From positions 1 to 64,000 of the forward strand of contig NZ_LMJE01000008.1 in NCBI RefSeq assembly GCF_001429245.1: a DNA stretch of 64,000 nt. The letters are read 5' to 3'. This DNA comes from Rhizobium sp. Root274 (lineage in GTDB: Bacteria; Pseudomonadota; Alphaproteobacteria; Rhizobiales; Rhizobiaceae). A model generated the notes under the pieces. It worked only from the letters and a program-made list of their open reading frames with translations. It was not told the origin of the DNA and ran no database searches. A program made the translations under genes and the position numbers. Shown in pieces: positions 29,101-40,100 of the stretch. The first letter of the stretch is position 1. Every line of letters begins with the position of its first letter.

Positions 29101-31689
29101 ATGTCGGTAGATCAACGCACCCCGCGTTTGCGGGATACGGCTATGATGGCCGGTATTTCGAGCCTTTGGCGGCACAATCTTGAACTGAAACCCGCAGAGC
29201 GGAGCTCTATCGTCCAACGGCAGGGCGTTGTAGAGTCCCTGCGAAGGATCCTGGCTGGCAGCAGCATGCTGGCGGGGATGCTGTCGCCATCGCTCGCTCG
29301 GGCGGAAGCGGTCCAGTCCATCGTCGGCGATCTTAACCGGGTCGATGTTGCCGGCTACGCCCTTCTGCTGGGCGCTCTTTCAGCTGCCCTGGTCTCCGCG
29401 GGCTGGCTTGCGCGGCAGCGCAACCGCTTGGAATCCGAGAGCCGCGACCTGCGTTCCGAACTCTCGATTAGCCAGCACAAGATTTCCAAGTATCAGGCCT
29501 TCATTGCCGACAAGAACCGGCGTGTGGTCATCTGGGACGGCCAGAACAGCAAAGCCGAGCTTCTTGGCCATTTGCCCGGCGAAACCGGGGCGCCGCAGAA
29601 CGATGGCGATTTCCTTGCTTTCGGCCGTTGGTTGACGCCAAGCTCGGCCAGTGAAGTGGAACGGGCGATCGAGGCTCTCCGCTCCAATGCCTCCACCTTC
29701 GATCTCGTGGTGGAGACCAGCCGCGGCGAGGTTATCGAGGTTCAAGGGCGCCTCTATGGCGGGCGCGCCTACGCCGTCTTCCTCGCACTCAACAATCTAT
29801 GGGCAGAGCTGGCGGAACTGAAGATCGAGCGTAACCGTCTGCGCAACTCGATTGCTTCCTTCGAGTCCCTTCTGGATTCGATCGAGCAACCGGTGTGGCA
29901 GCGAGACGCTGAGGGACGGCTGACCTGGGTGAACCACGCATACAGCGAGGCAGTGGAGGCAAGCTCTCCCAATCAGGCGGTCCAGGAGGGTCGGGAGATC
30001 CTCGGCACACTGACGCGCGAGAAGATCAAGGCCACCACCACGCCTGAATCGCCGTTCCGGGACACGGTTTCAACGGCGGTGCGCGGCGGGCGGACATTCT
30101 TCGAGGTCGTGGACGTGCGCGGGCCGGCAGGATCCTGTGGCATGGCGATCGACGTGTCCTCGGCGGAGACGCTGCGCGAGGAGCTCGTTCGCACCCTGAA
30201 AAGCCATGCAGAAACGCTTGATCATTTGGCAACCCCTGTTGCCATTTTCGATGCCGATAGGCGTCTGCAGTTCTACAATCAGGCCTTCGTGCAGCTTTGG
30301 GGCTTGGAAACATCCTTCCTCGAATCGCGACCGGATCATGCGGAGCTCCTTGACCGGTTGCGCTCGGCGCACAAGCTGCCCGAACAGCTGAGCTGGAAGG
30401 CCTGGAAAGAAAGCTGCCTTTCCGTCTACCGCGCGCTGGAAACCCAGACCGACCTCTGGCACCTTCCGAACGGACAGACGCTCCGCGTTATCGCCTCGGC
30501 ACACCCGCAAGGCGGCGTCACGTGGATGTTCGAAAATCTGACCGAGCAGGTCAGCCTGGAAACACGCTACAACACGCTGCTCCAGGTTCAGGGCGAAACC
30601 ATCGATCACCTTTCCGAAGGGGTGGCAGTGTTCGGTCCGGACGGTCGAATCCAGCTTTCCAATCCCGCCTTTCGGGCGCTCTGGGGCATCACGGAAGCTC
30701 AGGCGGCCGTTGGAACGCATATCCGCCTGCTCGAAGCGGCCTGCAAGTCGTCCTATGACAAGGCTGACGGCTGGAAGGCGTTCGGCAAGATGATCACCAG
30801 CTTCGAGGACGAACGCCCGTCGAGCCAGGGGACGCTGGAGCTCTATTCCGGTCTTGTGCTCGATTATGCCGTAACGCCTCTGCCAAACGCCCAGACCATG
30901 CTGACCTTCGTCAACATGACCGATAGCGTGCGGGCCGAACGTGCGCTCAAGGAGAAGAACGAAGCGCTGCGCAAGGCGGACGAGCTGAAGAACGATTTCG
31001 TCCAGCACGTCTCCTATGAACTCCGCTCGCCGCTTACGAACATCATCGGCTTCACCGATCTTCTGAAGACACCGGCGATCGGGCCGCTCAACGAGCGCCA
31101 GTCCGAATATGTCGACCACATCTCGACATCCTCGTCGCTGCTGCTGACAATCGTGAACGACATTCTCGACCTTGCCACAGTCGACGCCGGCATCATGCAG
31201 CTGGACTATTCCGAGATCGACCTCAGCGATCTTCTTGATGACGTTTCCATGCAGATGACGGATCGGCTGCAGGAGGGCGGCGTTACGCTTGAAATCTCGG
31301 CACCCTCGCAGCTAGGGCACATCATCGCCGATCGTCAGCGTTTAAAGCAGATACTCATCAAGATCCTGACAAACGCTGTCAATTTCGCTCCCGAAGGTAC
31401 GGCCGTGAAAATGAAGTGCTGGCGTGAGGGCGTCGACTTCGTGTTCTCGGTCGTGGACCGTGGGTGCGGAATGGAAGCGGAGATGTTGTCTTCTGCCTTT
31501 GATCGATTCTCGACCAATCCCAAAGGCGGAAAGCGGAGCGGTCCGGGGCTCGGCCTTTCGATCGTGCGCAGTTTCGTCAACCTGCACCATGGCGAGGTTT
31601 CGATCGACAGTGCGCCCGGACAGGGCACCACCGTTAACTGCCGCATCCCGTCGGCCAGCATTCCGCAAGTGATCGCCGCAGCCGAATGA
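29101..31689 (+). CDS. divL: DivL-type PAS sensor kinase with tyrosine at the phosphoacceptor position
   Basis: This 862-residue protein has a membrane segment near residues 82-104, a coiled linker, several PAS-like regions (about 110-600), then a kinase core. The H-box reads HVSYELRSPL: the histidine is replaced by Tyr639, the hallmark of DivL. The N box (ILTNAVNFAPEG), G1 (DRGCGM) and G2 (GPGLGLSIV) are present. In Caulobacter and its relatives DivL binds DivK and controls CckA, and thereby CtrA activity, in the cell cycle. Caulobacter DivL is about 769 residues, so this one is longer at the N-terminal side. It overlaps tsaE by 4 bases. Confidence 0.92.
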   Translation: MSVDQRTPRLRDTAMMAGISSLWRHNLELKPAERSSIVQRQGVVESLRRILAGSSMLAGMLSPSLARAEAVQSIVGDLNRVDVAGYALLLGALSAALVSAGWLARQRNRLESESRDLRSELSISQHKISKYQAFIADKNRRVVIWDGQNSKAELLGHLPGETGAPQNDGDFLAFGRWLTPSSASEVERAIEALRSNASTFDLVVETSRGEVIEVQGRLYGGRAYAVFLALNNLWAELAELKIERNRLRNSIASFESLLDSIEQPVWQRDAEGRLTWVNHAYSEAVEASSPNQAVQEGREILGTLTREKIKATTTPESPFRDTVSTAVRGGRTFFEVVDVRGPAGSCGMAIDVSSAETLREELVRTLKSHAETLDHLATPVAIFDADRRLQFYNQAFVQLWGLETSFLESRPDHAELLDRLRSAHKLPEQLSWKAWKESCLSVYRALETQTDLWHLPNGQTLRVIASAHPQGGVTWMFENLTEQVSLETRYNTLLQVQGETIDHLSEGVAVFGPDGRIQLSNPAFRALWGITEAQAAVGTHIRLLEAACKSSYDKADGWKAFGKMITSFEDERPSSQGTLELYSGLVLDYAVTPLPNAQTMLTFVNMTDSVRAERALKEKNEALRKADELKNDFVQHVSYELRSPLTNIIGFTDLLKTPAIGPLNERQSEYVDHISTSSSLLLTIVNDILDLATVDAGIMQLDYSEIDLSDLLDDVSMQMTDRLQEGGVTLEISAPSQLGHIIADRQRLKQILIKILTNAVNFAPEGTAVKMKCWREGVDFVFSVVDRGCGMEAEMLSSAFDRFSTNPKGGKRSGPGLGLSIVRSFVNLHHGEVSIDSAPGQGTTVNCRIPSASIPQVIAAAE

Positions 31690-33215
31690 CGGAGCAACCG
31701 GATCTGATCGAGCAGAGCTTGCCGGACGAGACCGCAACGGTCGAGTTCGGCCAGGATCTGGCGCTCGCACTTCAGGCCGGCGACTGCGTTGCGCTATGGG
31801 GAGATCTGGGTGCCGGAAAATCGACCCTCTGCCGCGCCCTCCTGCGCGCGATAGCAGATGATCCGGATCTCGAAGTGCCCAGCCCCACGTTCACGCTCGT
31901 GCAGAGTTACGATCTCCGGGTTCCGGTATCCCATTTCGATCTCTACCGCCTTGCAGATATCAGCGAGCTCGATGAACTGGGTTTCGATGAGGCGCTCTCG
32001 ACGGGCATATGTTTGGTGGAGTGGCCCGAGAGAGCCGGCAAGGCCCTGCCAGAGAAGCGGATCGACATTCGTTTCCAGTTTTCGGCAGATGGTGGGCGGA
32101 TCCTCTCTATTGCCGCACCAGAAGCCAAAATAGCGAGGCTTCGGCGTATCGGGCAGATCAGGCGCTTTCTGGTCGAGCACGGTTTCTCCTATGCGGCCCG
32201 ACGACACCTGACCGGAGATGCCTCCAGTCGCGCCTATGAACATGTCTATCCGAAAAATTGCGATGCGCGTCTGGTCCTGATGGACGCCCCGGCGCGGCCA
32301 AATGGACCGCCGATCCGCGACGGCAAGCCCTATTCGCAGATCGTGCATCTGGCCGAGGATGTCTATCCCTTCGTTGCCATCGATGACGCTCTTCGCGCAC
32401 GCGGATTTGCGGCTCCGGCCATTTTGGCGGCAGATTGCGATTCCGGCATTCTTCTGCTGGAAGACCTGGGCACGGAGGGCGTTCTCGACCCGCAAGGGAA
32501 CCCAATCGAAGAACGGTATAGGGCATCCGCTGCCTGTCTGGCCGCGATCCATGACACGTCATTCGACCGTGAGATCTCCCTTAAAGATGGGAAGGTGCAT
32601 GTCATCCCGGACTTCGACCGCCCGGCGATGAAGATGGAGGTCGAGCTGCTGCTGGACTGGCATCTTCCCTGGAAACGGAACGGAGCGGCCGTCAGCGATG
32701 CGGAGCGGGAGGCCTATCTCGGGATCTGGGACAGCCTGATCGATGAGCTGGCGGCGGTCGAGAAATCCATCGTGCTGCGCGACTTTCATTCTCCGAATAT
32801 CATCTGGCGGGGCAACCGCACTGGTCACGACCGAATCGGGCTCATCGACTTTCAGGACGCAATGATCGGGCCTTCGGCCTATGATCTGGTCTCTCTCGTT
32901 CAGGATGCACGCGTGACGATCCCCCGGCCGCTGATGGATCAGTTGATGGCCGACTATCTCGCCCTTCGCAACAAGGCCGCAGGCTTCGACGAAGCCGCCT
33001 TCCTCAAGGGCTGGGCCATTATGTCCGCTCAGAGGGCCTGCAAACTGAACGGACTTTGGGTTCGTTTGCTGAAGCGAGATGGAAAGCCTGGTTATATGCG
33101 GCACATGCCGAGAACGCTCTGGCATTTGTCGGTGGCGTTCGAGCATCCCGCCCTTACCCCCTTGCGCAGCTGGTGCGCAGAGGCTGGAATCGAACTTCCC
33201 GAATCAGCGGCGTAG
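31686..33215 (+). CDS. tsaE: Fusion of TsaE and an AmgK-like sugar kinase
   Basis: This 509-residue protein has two domains. Residues 1-150 are TsaE, the ATPase of the tRNA t6A37 machinery, with Walker A GDLGAGKST (39-47) and the HFDLYRL block. Residues about 155-500 are an aminoglycoside-phosphotransferase-fold kinase with catalytic DFHSPN (Asp366, Asn371) and DFQD (Asp388). The second half matches AmgK, the anomeric MurNAc/GlcNAc kinase of peptidoglycan recycling, supported by murU coming next. The fusion occurs in other rhizobia. There is no frameshift or stop at the join. Confidence 0.88.
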   Translation: MTEQPDLIEQSLPDETATVEFGQDLALALQAGDCVALWGDLGAGKSTLCRALLRAIADDPDLEVPSPTFTLVQSYDLRVPVSHFDLYRLADISELDELGFDEALSTGICLVEWPERAGKALPEKRIDIRFQFSADGGRILSIAAPEAKIARLRRIGQIRRFLVEHGFSYAARRHLTGDASSRAYEHVYPKNCDARLVLMDAPARPNGPPIRDGKPYSQIVHLAEDVYPFVAIDDALRARGFAAPAILAADCDSGILLLEDLGTEGVLDPQGNPIEERYRASAACLAAIHDTSFDREISLKDGKVHVIPDFDRPAMKMEVELLLDWHLPWKRNGAAVSDAEREAYLGIWDSLIDELAAVEKSIVLRDFHSPNIIWRGNRTGHDRIGLIDFQDAMIGPSAYDLVSLVQDARVTIPRPLMDQLMADYLALRNKAAGFDEAAFLKGWAIMSAQRACKLNGLWVRLLKRDGKPGYMRHMPRTLWHLSVAFEHPALTPLRSWCAEAGIELPESAA

Positions 33216-33220
33216 TTTAA

Positions 33221-33955
33221 ATGACCATCACACAAGCCATGGTACTCGCGGCCGGTCTCGGTACGCGAATGAGACCTATCACCGACACGACGCCCAAACC
33301 GCTCGTCAAGATCGGCGGCAAGGCGATGATCGACTATGCGCTGGATGCTCTGAGAGAAGCAGGCATTACGACAGTGGTGGTCAATGTCCATCATCATGCA
33401 GACCAGATGGAGCGCCATCTGGCGGATGTCGACGGGTTGGACATCATCATTTCGGACGAGCGGGCGCGGCTGATGGATTCCGGCGGCGGACTGGCCCGGG
33501 GCCTGAAAGTCCTTGATCGCCGTGTACCGGCTCTCGTGATGAATGCGGATCTGTTCTGGATCGGTGAACCCAAGGGAAAACCTTCAAACCTCACGCGGCT
33601 CGGTCACCTTTTCGACCCCGGGACCATGGACATGGCGATGCTCTGCGTCGAAGAGAGCCAGACGACCGGCCACAACGGGAAGAACGACTTTTCCATGGCT
33701 GCGGACGGAGCGCTGACGCGCTTTCGCGCCCGAGATCCTGCCCCGTTCGTCTATGCTGGTGCGCTGGCCCTGATGCCGGCGCTGTTGTCAGACGCGCCGG
33801 AGGAGCCCTTCAATCTCAACATCTACTTTGACCGCGCAATCGCCGCGCGGCGGTTATTTGGAGAGCCGCTGGAAGGACATTGGCTGACAGTCGGCACACC
33901 GGATGCTGTCGCACCGGCCGAGGCTATGATCGCTCGCTATCGGCAGGAGAGTTGA
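33221..33955 (+). CDS. murU: Nucleotidyltransferase, MurU-like (MurNAc-1-phosphate uridylyltransferase)
   Basis: This 244-residue sugar-1-phosphate nucleotidyltransferase starts MTITQAMVLAAGLGTRMRPITDTTPKPLVKI, with the signature GLGTRMRP loop and the Lys of KPLVKI. NADLFW is the metal-binding block. Directly after an AmgK-like kinase it is best read as MurU, which makes UDP-MurNAc from MurNAc-1-phosphate and bypasses de novo UDP-MurNAc synthesis. A generic NTP-transferase role cannot be excluded from sequence alone. It is 5 bases after the fusion gene and 2 bases before addB. Confidence 0.85.
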   Translation: MTITQAMVLAAGLGTRMRPITDTTPKPLVKIGGKAMIDYALDALREAGITTVVVNVHHHADQMERHLADVDGLDIIISDERARLMDSGGGLARGLKVLDRRVPALVMNADLFWIGEPKGKPSNLTRLGHLFDPGTMDMAMLCVEESQTTGHNGKNDFSMAADGALTRFRARDPAPFVYAGALALMPALLSDAPEEPFNLNIYFDRAIAARRLFGEPLEGHWLTVGTPDAVAPAEAMIARYRQES

Positions 33956-33957
33956 GC

Positions 33958-36900
33958 GTGGCAGCGGCATCCCCACGCGTCTTTACCATTCCACCGGGGC
34001 GTCCTTTCCTCAAGACGCTGACGCAGGCGCTGCTCGACGGCTCGCTGGTGCAAGGTTACCGCTATGAGCCCAACGACCCCCTGTCCCTAGCCAAGGTGAC
34101 CATTCTCGTGCCGACGCGCCGCGCCGCACGTGTGCTGCGGTCGGAATTTGTCGACCTGCTGGGAGGTCGCTCCGCAATCCTTCCTAACATACGACCTCTC
34201 GGCGAAACGGATGATGACAGCGGCTATTTCGATCAGGACACGCCTCTCCTAATGGATCTCGCCCCGCCGGTGAGTGGCACCGTCATGCTGCTCGAACTCG
34301 CGCGCTTGATCCTCGCCTGGCGAAACCAGTTGCCTGAAATCGTGCGTTCGATCCACAGCGACACGCCTCTTGTCGCTCCTGCAAGCCCTGCCGATGCCGT
34401 CTGGCTTGCCCGAGCGCTCGTCGAGCTGATCGAAGCGGCCGAGACCGAGGGCTGCGATTGGGAGAACCTCAACAACCTTCAGTCAGCAGACTTCGGTTCC
34501 TGGTGGCAGCTGACGCTGGAATTCCTCAAGATCGCCACGAAGTTCTGGCCTGAGCGACTGAAGGAACTGGTGCGCTCGTCGCCCGCCCGACACCGCGACG
34601 CCGTGTTGCGGGCCGAGGCCGAGCGCGTTCGCCGGTCCGGACCCACCGGGCCGATCATCGTGGCAGGGTCGACAGGCTCAATTCCGGCTGCGGCAGAACT
34701 GATCGCGGCGATCGGCGGACGTGAAAACGGAGTCGTCGTACTGCCCGGTCTCGACCACCACATGCCGGAAGACGACTGGCTGAAGCTGAATGATCGCGGC
34801 ATGTCGGCCCTTGCGCCCAACCCGGCCGTTCGCGGGCATCCTCAATATGGCCTCGCTCAGCTTTTGCAACACATGGGTATGGAGCGCAGTGAGATCCCGG
34901 CGCTCGCCCAAGCAGAGGCCGTGCTGCAGGATCGGACGGAGATTTTCTCTCGGGCCATGGCGCCGGCCGAAGCCACCGACAGCTGGAAGTCCTGGCGAGA
35001 TGATTTCGCAACCGAGCGCGTTTTGGCGGCCTTTCAAGACGTATCTTTGATCGAAGCGGCAAATGAGAGAGAAGAGGCGACTGCCATTGCCATCGCGCTT
35101 CGGCTTACTCTCGAAGAGACGGCCGATGTCCCGGAAAGCCGGGTTGCCTTGATAACGCCCGACCGTGCGCTCGCGCGTCGCGTCATGTCCGAGTTGACGC
35201 GCTTCGGCATAGAGGCCGACGATTCGGCCGGTACGCCGCTGACGGGTACTCTTGCCGCAACCCTCACGCAGGTCGTCACCGAAGCCTGCCTGAGGCCCGG
35301 CGATCCAGTACCGATCGTGTCCCTGATCAAGCATCCGCTTGCCCGGTTCGGATTCTCTGAGGAAGCGATGCGCAGGGCTGCCGATGCGCTTGAGGTCATC
35401 GCCTTGCGCGGTGGCATCCGCATGCTGGACCTTGCCGAAATGGAGGTTCTTTTCGAACAGGGAATGGTCGAACATCTGGCGGACCGGCATAAGCCCCAGT
35501 GGCGTCTCTCCGTCCCGCCGGAAGACATAGAACTTGCCCGCCTGCTGGCGAGCAAGATTACTGCAGCGGTGGAGCCACTGATTTCCGCTGTTGTTCGATC
35601 AACGGACGGTTCGTCGCTGACGCACCGGTTCACGCTTGCCGATTGGGCCGAACGGACAGGGCGTGTGCTGGAAGCGGTCTGCATCGACGACCGACAGGAT
35701 CTTGCGGCCCTCTGGGGCAATGAAGGCGGCGACACGCTGGCGCAACTGCTGGGCCAGGTGATGGAGGCCGACGGGCAAATCGAGGCGGACGGAGCGCAGT
35801 GGGTGGAGATCCTGACGGCGCTGATGGCCGGGCAGGCGGTCAAACCGAGGGCGATGCGCCATCCACGCGTCTTCATCTTCGGGACGCTCGAAGCCCGCCT
35901 GCAGAATGTCGACATGATGGTCATCGGCGGCATGAACGAAGGCAGCTGGCCGGGCCAGACCAAAAACAATCCCTTCCTGTCGCGGATGATGAAAACCGAT
36001 GTCGGGCTCGAACCACCCGAGCGACAGACCGGTCAGGTCGCGCACGACTTCCAGATGGCCTGTGGGACCCGCAAGCTGATCTTCACCCGTGCGCTTCGAC
36101 AGGGATCCGCCCCAACGGTCGCGTCGCGGTGGCTCCAGCGTTTGATAGCACTCGGTGGCCCCGAGCTGGAAGCGGCGATGAAGCGGCGCGGCCAGGTCTT
36201 TCGCCGTTATGCCGATCTGATAGACCAGGGCGACAGCCAGGCCCCTGCCCAGCGTCCGGCACCCCGGCCCCGTCTTGAGCTTCAGCCTCGATCCTTCAGC
36301 TTTTCCGAAGTTGGTCGGTTCCGAAGGGACCCCTATGCGACTTACGCACGGCGGATCCTTAGGCTCGATGCCGTGGAGCCGTTCAACCAGGATCCGGGTG
36401 CGGCGGACCGTGGTACTCTTTATCATCGAATTGTCGATCGTTTCGTGCGCGAGAACCACGATCCCGGTCGCCGCGACGCCGTCGACATTCTGCGAGCAAT
36501 CACGGACGAGGAGTTCCTGACAGAGGCCCTTCCGCTGCACCTTGACATCGTGTGGCGCCAGCGCTTCTACGCGGTGGCATCCGAATTTATCGAATGGGAA
36601 CGCAAGCGACGTCCGGAATTACGGCGGATCCTGACGGAAGTCCGGGGAAGTGTGATCCTAGAGCCCGTCGGCATCACCATCAGCGGCATCGCCGACCGCA
36701 TCGACATCAAGGGCGGCGGTCATGCAGATATCATCGACTACAAGACGGGTTTGGCGCCGAGTGTCGGGCAAGCCCGCAGCCTGTTGGACCCACAGCTGGC
36801 GCTTGAGGCTGCCGCCCTTCTGCAAGGTGCGTTCAAACCCGCCGGGCAGGTGCGACCGGAGAACCTGATCTATGTTCGCCTGAGGCCTGGGGACCGGTTC

Positions 36901-37146
36901 AAGGTGGACCCAGTGAACAACGAGCTTAGCGGGCGCGGAGACAACAAGAAATCGGCAGCGGATCTGGCATCGCAGGCGGTCGATGAGCTTGGCCGCTTCG
37001 TTGCCGCTCTCCACAGCGGGGAGCGCGGATATGTCTCAAGGCTTATTCCCGCCGAGCAAAACAGTTACGGCGGCGAATACGATCATCTCGCGCGCGTCGC
37101 CGAGTGGTCGACGGCCCATACCGAGGAGGCGAACGCCGATGAGTGA
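33958..37146 (+). CDS. addB: AddB, helicase-nuclease subunit for double-strand-break repair
   Basis: This 1062-residue protein is the alphaproteobacterial AddB. It has a helicase-like fold but no intact Walker A lysine motif near the N-terminus (ILVPTRRAARVLR instead). The C-terminal RecB-type nuclease has the conserved ADIIDYKTG. The four iron-sulfur cysteines of the Bacillus protein are not apparent around the nuclease. GTG 33958 is chosen because it begins the conserved region just after the murU stop; the open frame to 33880 lies under murU. It overlaps addA by 8 bases. Confidence 0.93.
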   Translation: MAAASPRVFTIPPGRPFLKTLTQALLDGSLVQGYRYEPNDPLSLAKVTILVPTRRAARVLRSEFVDLLGGRSAILPNIRPLGETDDDSGYFDQDTPLLMDLAPPVSGTVMLLELARLILAWRNQLPEIVRSIHSDTPLVAPASPADAVWLARALVELIEAAETEGCDWENLNNLQSADFGSWWQLTLEFLKIATKFWPERLKELVRSSPARHRDAVLRAEAERVRRSGPTGPIIVAGSTGSIPAAAELIAAIGGRENGVVVLPGLDHHMPEDDWLKLNDRGMSALAPNPAVRGHPQYGLAQLLQHMGMERSEIPALAQAEAVLQDRTEIFSRAMAPAEATDSWKSWRDDFATERVLAAFQDVSLIEAANEREEATAIAIALRLTLEETADVPESRVALITPDRALARRVMSELTRFGIEADDSAGTPLTGTLAATLTQVVTEACLRPGDPVPIVSLIKHPLARFGFSEEAMRRAADALEVIALRGGIRMLDLAEMEVLFEQGMVEHLADRHKPQWRLSVPPEDIELARLLASKITAAVEPLISAVVRSTDGSSLTHRFTLADWAERTGRVLEAVCIDDRQDLAALWGNEGGDTLAQLLGQVMEADGQIEADGAQWVEILTALMAGQAVKPRAMRHPRVFIFGTLEARLQNVDMMVIGGMNEGSWPGQTKNNPFLSRMMKTDVGLEPPERQTGQVAHDFQMACGTRKLIFTRALRQGSAPTVASRWLQRLIALGGPELEAAMKRRGQVFRRYADLIDQGDSQAPAQRPAPRPRLELQPRSFSFSEVGRFRRDPYATYARRILRLDAVEPFNQDPGAADRGTLYHRIVDRFVRENHDPGRRDAVDILRAITDEEFLTEALPLHLDIVWRQRFYAVASEFIEWERKRRPELRRILTEVRGSVILEPVGITISGIADRIDIKGGGHADIIDYKTGLAPSVGQARSLLDPQLALEAAALLQGAFKPAGQVRPENLIYVRLRPGDRFKVDPVNNELSGRGDNKKSAADLASQAVDELGRFVAALHSGERGYVSRLIPAEQNSYGGEYDHLARVAEWSTAHTEEANADE

Positions 37147-40100
37147 AAGCGGCATCGGCATCGACACGTTGCCCAGCAGCAGCGACCCCGCCGCTTTGCT
37201 GGACTGGACCTCGCAAGAACAGTCCCGGGCCTCCCATCCGGGCCAGTCTGCCTGGGTGTCTGCCAATGCCGGTTCCGGCAAGACGCATGTGCTGACGCAG
37301 CGGGTTATCCGCCTGCTGCTCGCTGGCGCTCGCCCCTCCTCTATCCTCTGCCTCACTTATACCAAAGCCGCGGCTTCGGAGATGTCGAACCGCGTGTTTC
37401 AGCGCCTGGCTGAGTGGGCAACGCTTGATGACGCGGAGCTGTCTCAGCGGATCGCGAAGATCGAGCAACGGCAACCGGATCGTGTGACACTCGCAGCTGC
37501 TCGACGGCTATTTGCAAAAGCTCTGGAAACACCGGGTGGGTTGAAAATCCAGACCATCCACGCCTTCTGCGAGGCCTTGCTGCATCAGTTTCCGCTGGAA
37601 GCGAATGTCGCCGGCCACTTCAATGTCTTGGACGATCGTGCGGCCGTAACCGTGCTTGCAGAGGCCCGGCGATCACTCCTGACGGCGACATCCACGGAAA
37701 ACGATCCCGCGCTCGCCGAAGCCTTCTCCAAGGTTCTGAGCATCGCCGATGAAAGCGGATTGGAGACCCTGATCGGCGATATCGTTGCCAATCGGCACGC
37801 GATCCGTGACTTTCGAGGGGTGGCAGAAAGGCTTGGCGGGCTTGATCTCGCGCTGCGGCGGCGGTTCGGCATAGGTCCGACCGAGACCGAGCTCTCGCGC
37901 GCCGACGACTACTGGCCCCTTGATGGGCTCTCGGGACCGAGCTTTGCGCACTATATTCGGCTGGCTTTGGAGAAGGGTGGAGAAAAGGTCCGCGCCGTTG
38001 CCGAGACCTTGGAACGCGCCCTTGTCGAAACCGATCCCCTGGTGCGGGTGAGCTTGATCGATAGTGCCTTCCTGACAAGCTCGGAAACCGCCAAAGCCGA
38101 TAGCTCCCTGATCGCCGCAGCCATGACGAAAGCGGCGCCCGAGCTTAAGGATGCCGTCATCGCTGCGCGCGAGCATATCATGGCGAGGCGCGACAGACTG
38201 CGAATTTTCCGCATGTACGAGGCAACAAAGGCAGCCTTCACGCTCGCCCTGCGGCTGGACACGGATTACGAGGAGCTGAAGAAGCGGCGATCGCAGCTCG
38301 ATTTCGAGGACCTCATCGTCCGCACCGCACAACTGCTGACGCGCAGCGATGTCGGCGCCTGGGTGCATTACAAGCTTGACCAGGGCATCGACCATATCTT
38401 GGTAGACGAGGCGCAGGATACGAGCCCTGTCCAATGGGCCGTTATCCGGTCGTTGCGCGAAGACTTCTTCAGCGGAGCGAGCGCGAAAGCGGGGATACGC
38501 ACCTTTTTCGCCGTGGGTGATGAGAAGCAGTCGATCTACTCGTTCCAGGGCGCACGTCCAGAGCAGTTTTCGGCCGAGGCGAAGCAAACACAGGCGGCTG
38601 TTTCCCACAGCGGCCAGGCCTTCAATTCGGTGCGCTTGCCCCTCTCCTTCCGTTCCACCGAATCCGTTCTGCAGGCGGTTGACCAGGTATTCCTTGCGCC
38701 AGAAAACCGTCGCGGCCTGAGCGCCGGCGGAGACGACATCGTTCACCGCTCCAGCCGGATTGGGCAGCCCGGCGTGGTCGACGTTTGGGAAATGATCGTC
38801 GCCGACAAGCAGGAGAAGACGGAAGACTGGACTGCGCCTTTCGATGCAACGCCGGAGAGCGCACCGTCTGCGCTTCTGGCAAGGCGGATCGCCTATCAGA
38901 TCCGCGAGATGGTCGGGCGCGAGACGATCATCGAAGACGGGCATGTACGCTTGATTCGGCCGGGCGATATCCTGGTTCTGGTCCGCAAACGCGACAGTTT
39001 CGTCAATTCCCTGACCCGCGCACTCAAGCGACCGTATAACATTCCTGTCGCCGGTGCCGACCGGTTGAAGCTGACGAGCCACATCGCTGTCCAGGATATG
39101 CTGGCTCTGGGACGCTTCCTGCTTTTGCCGAACGACGACCTGTCGCTCGCGGCGCTCTTGAAGGGCCCACTCTTTAATCATGCAGAAGACGATCTTCTGA
39201 CGCTAGCTTCGGAGCGGCCGGAAGGGCAGAGCCTATGGCGCCGGTTGCAGCACGAGGCAGAGCCTGAGGGTTCCCCCTGGCGCCGGACTTTCGAGACGCT
39301 CACCTTGTTCTTCGAACAGTCGCGCGTGTTTTCGGTGCACGACTTCTTTGCCCGCGTTCTTGGCGCTCACCATGGGCGTAAGGCATATCTCGCGCGACTG
39401 GGATCCGAGGTCAGCGACATTCTCGACGAATTCCTGAGCTTTGCCCTCGCTTTCGAGACGGCCGGTCTGCCCGGCCTGCAATCCTTCATCTCGACGCTGG
39501 AAATGGAAGCACCGGAGGTGAAGCGCGAGCAGGACAAGGAGCGGAACGAAGTCCGCATCATGACCGTACATGCCTCTAAGGGATTGGAGGCGCCGATTGT
39601 GTTTCTGGTCGATGGTGGTTCAAAGCCATTCAACAGCAACCATCTGGCGAAATTTCGCCTGCTGGAGGCGGAGGATGGTGTTGCGACCCCGTTCTGGGTG
39701 CCGGGAAAGTCTCTGTCCAACTCCCTGACACAGCGTGACAGCGATCGCCTGCAAGCCCTGGCAGAAGAGGAATATCGCCGGCTGCTCTATGTGGCGATGA
39801 CGCGCGCGGCGGACCGGCTGATCATCGCCGGCTATCGCGGCGTCAATGATCCCGGTGATATCTGGCACCGGATGGTGTTCGACGCCCTTAGAGCCGATGA
39901 CACACGCTGCGCACCAGCAGAGTATCATGGGCCGGATGGAACCTGGAACGGCGTGCGATGGAGCATGCCGGATCGAGATCGCGAATTTCCCCAGGCGCCC
40001 GAATCCAGCGAAGAACAGCATACGATCGAGCTGCCGAAACATCTGTGGCGGCCACTTGCCCCGCCCATCGCGCTCCCACGTCCTTTAAGCCCATCGACGG

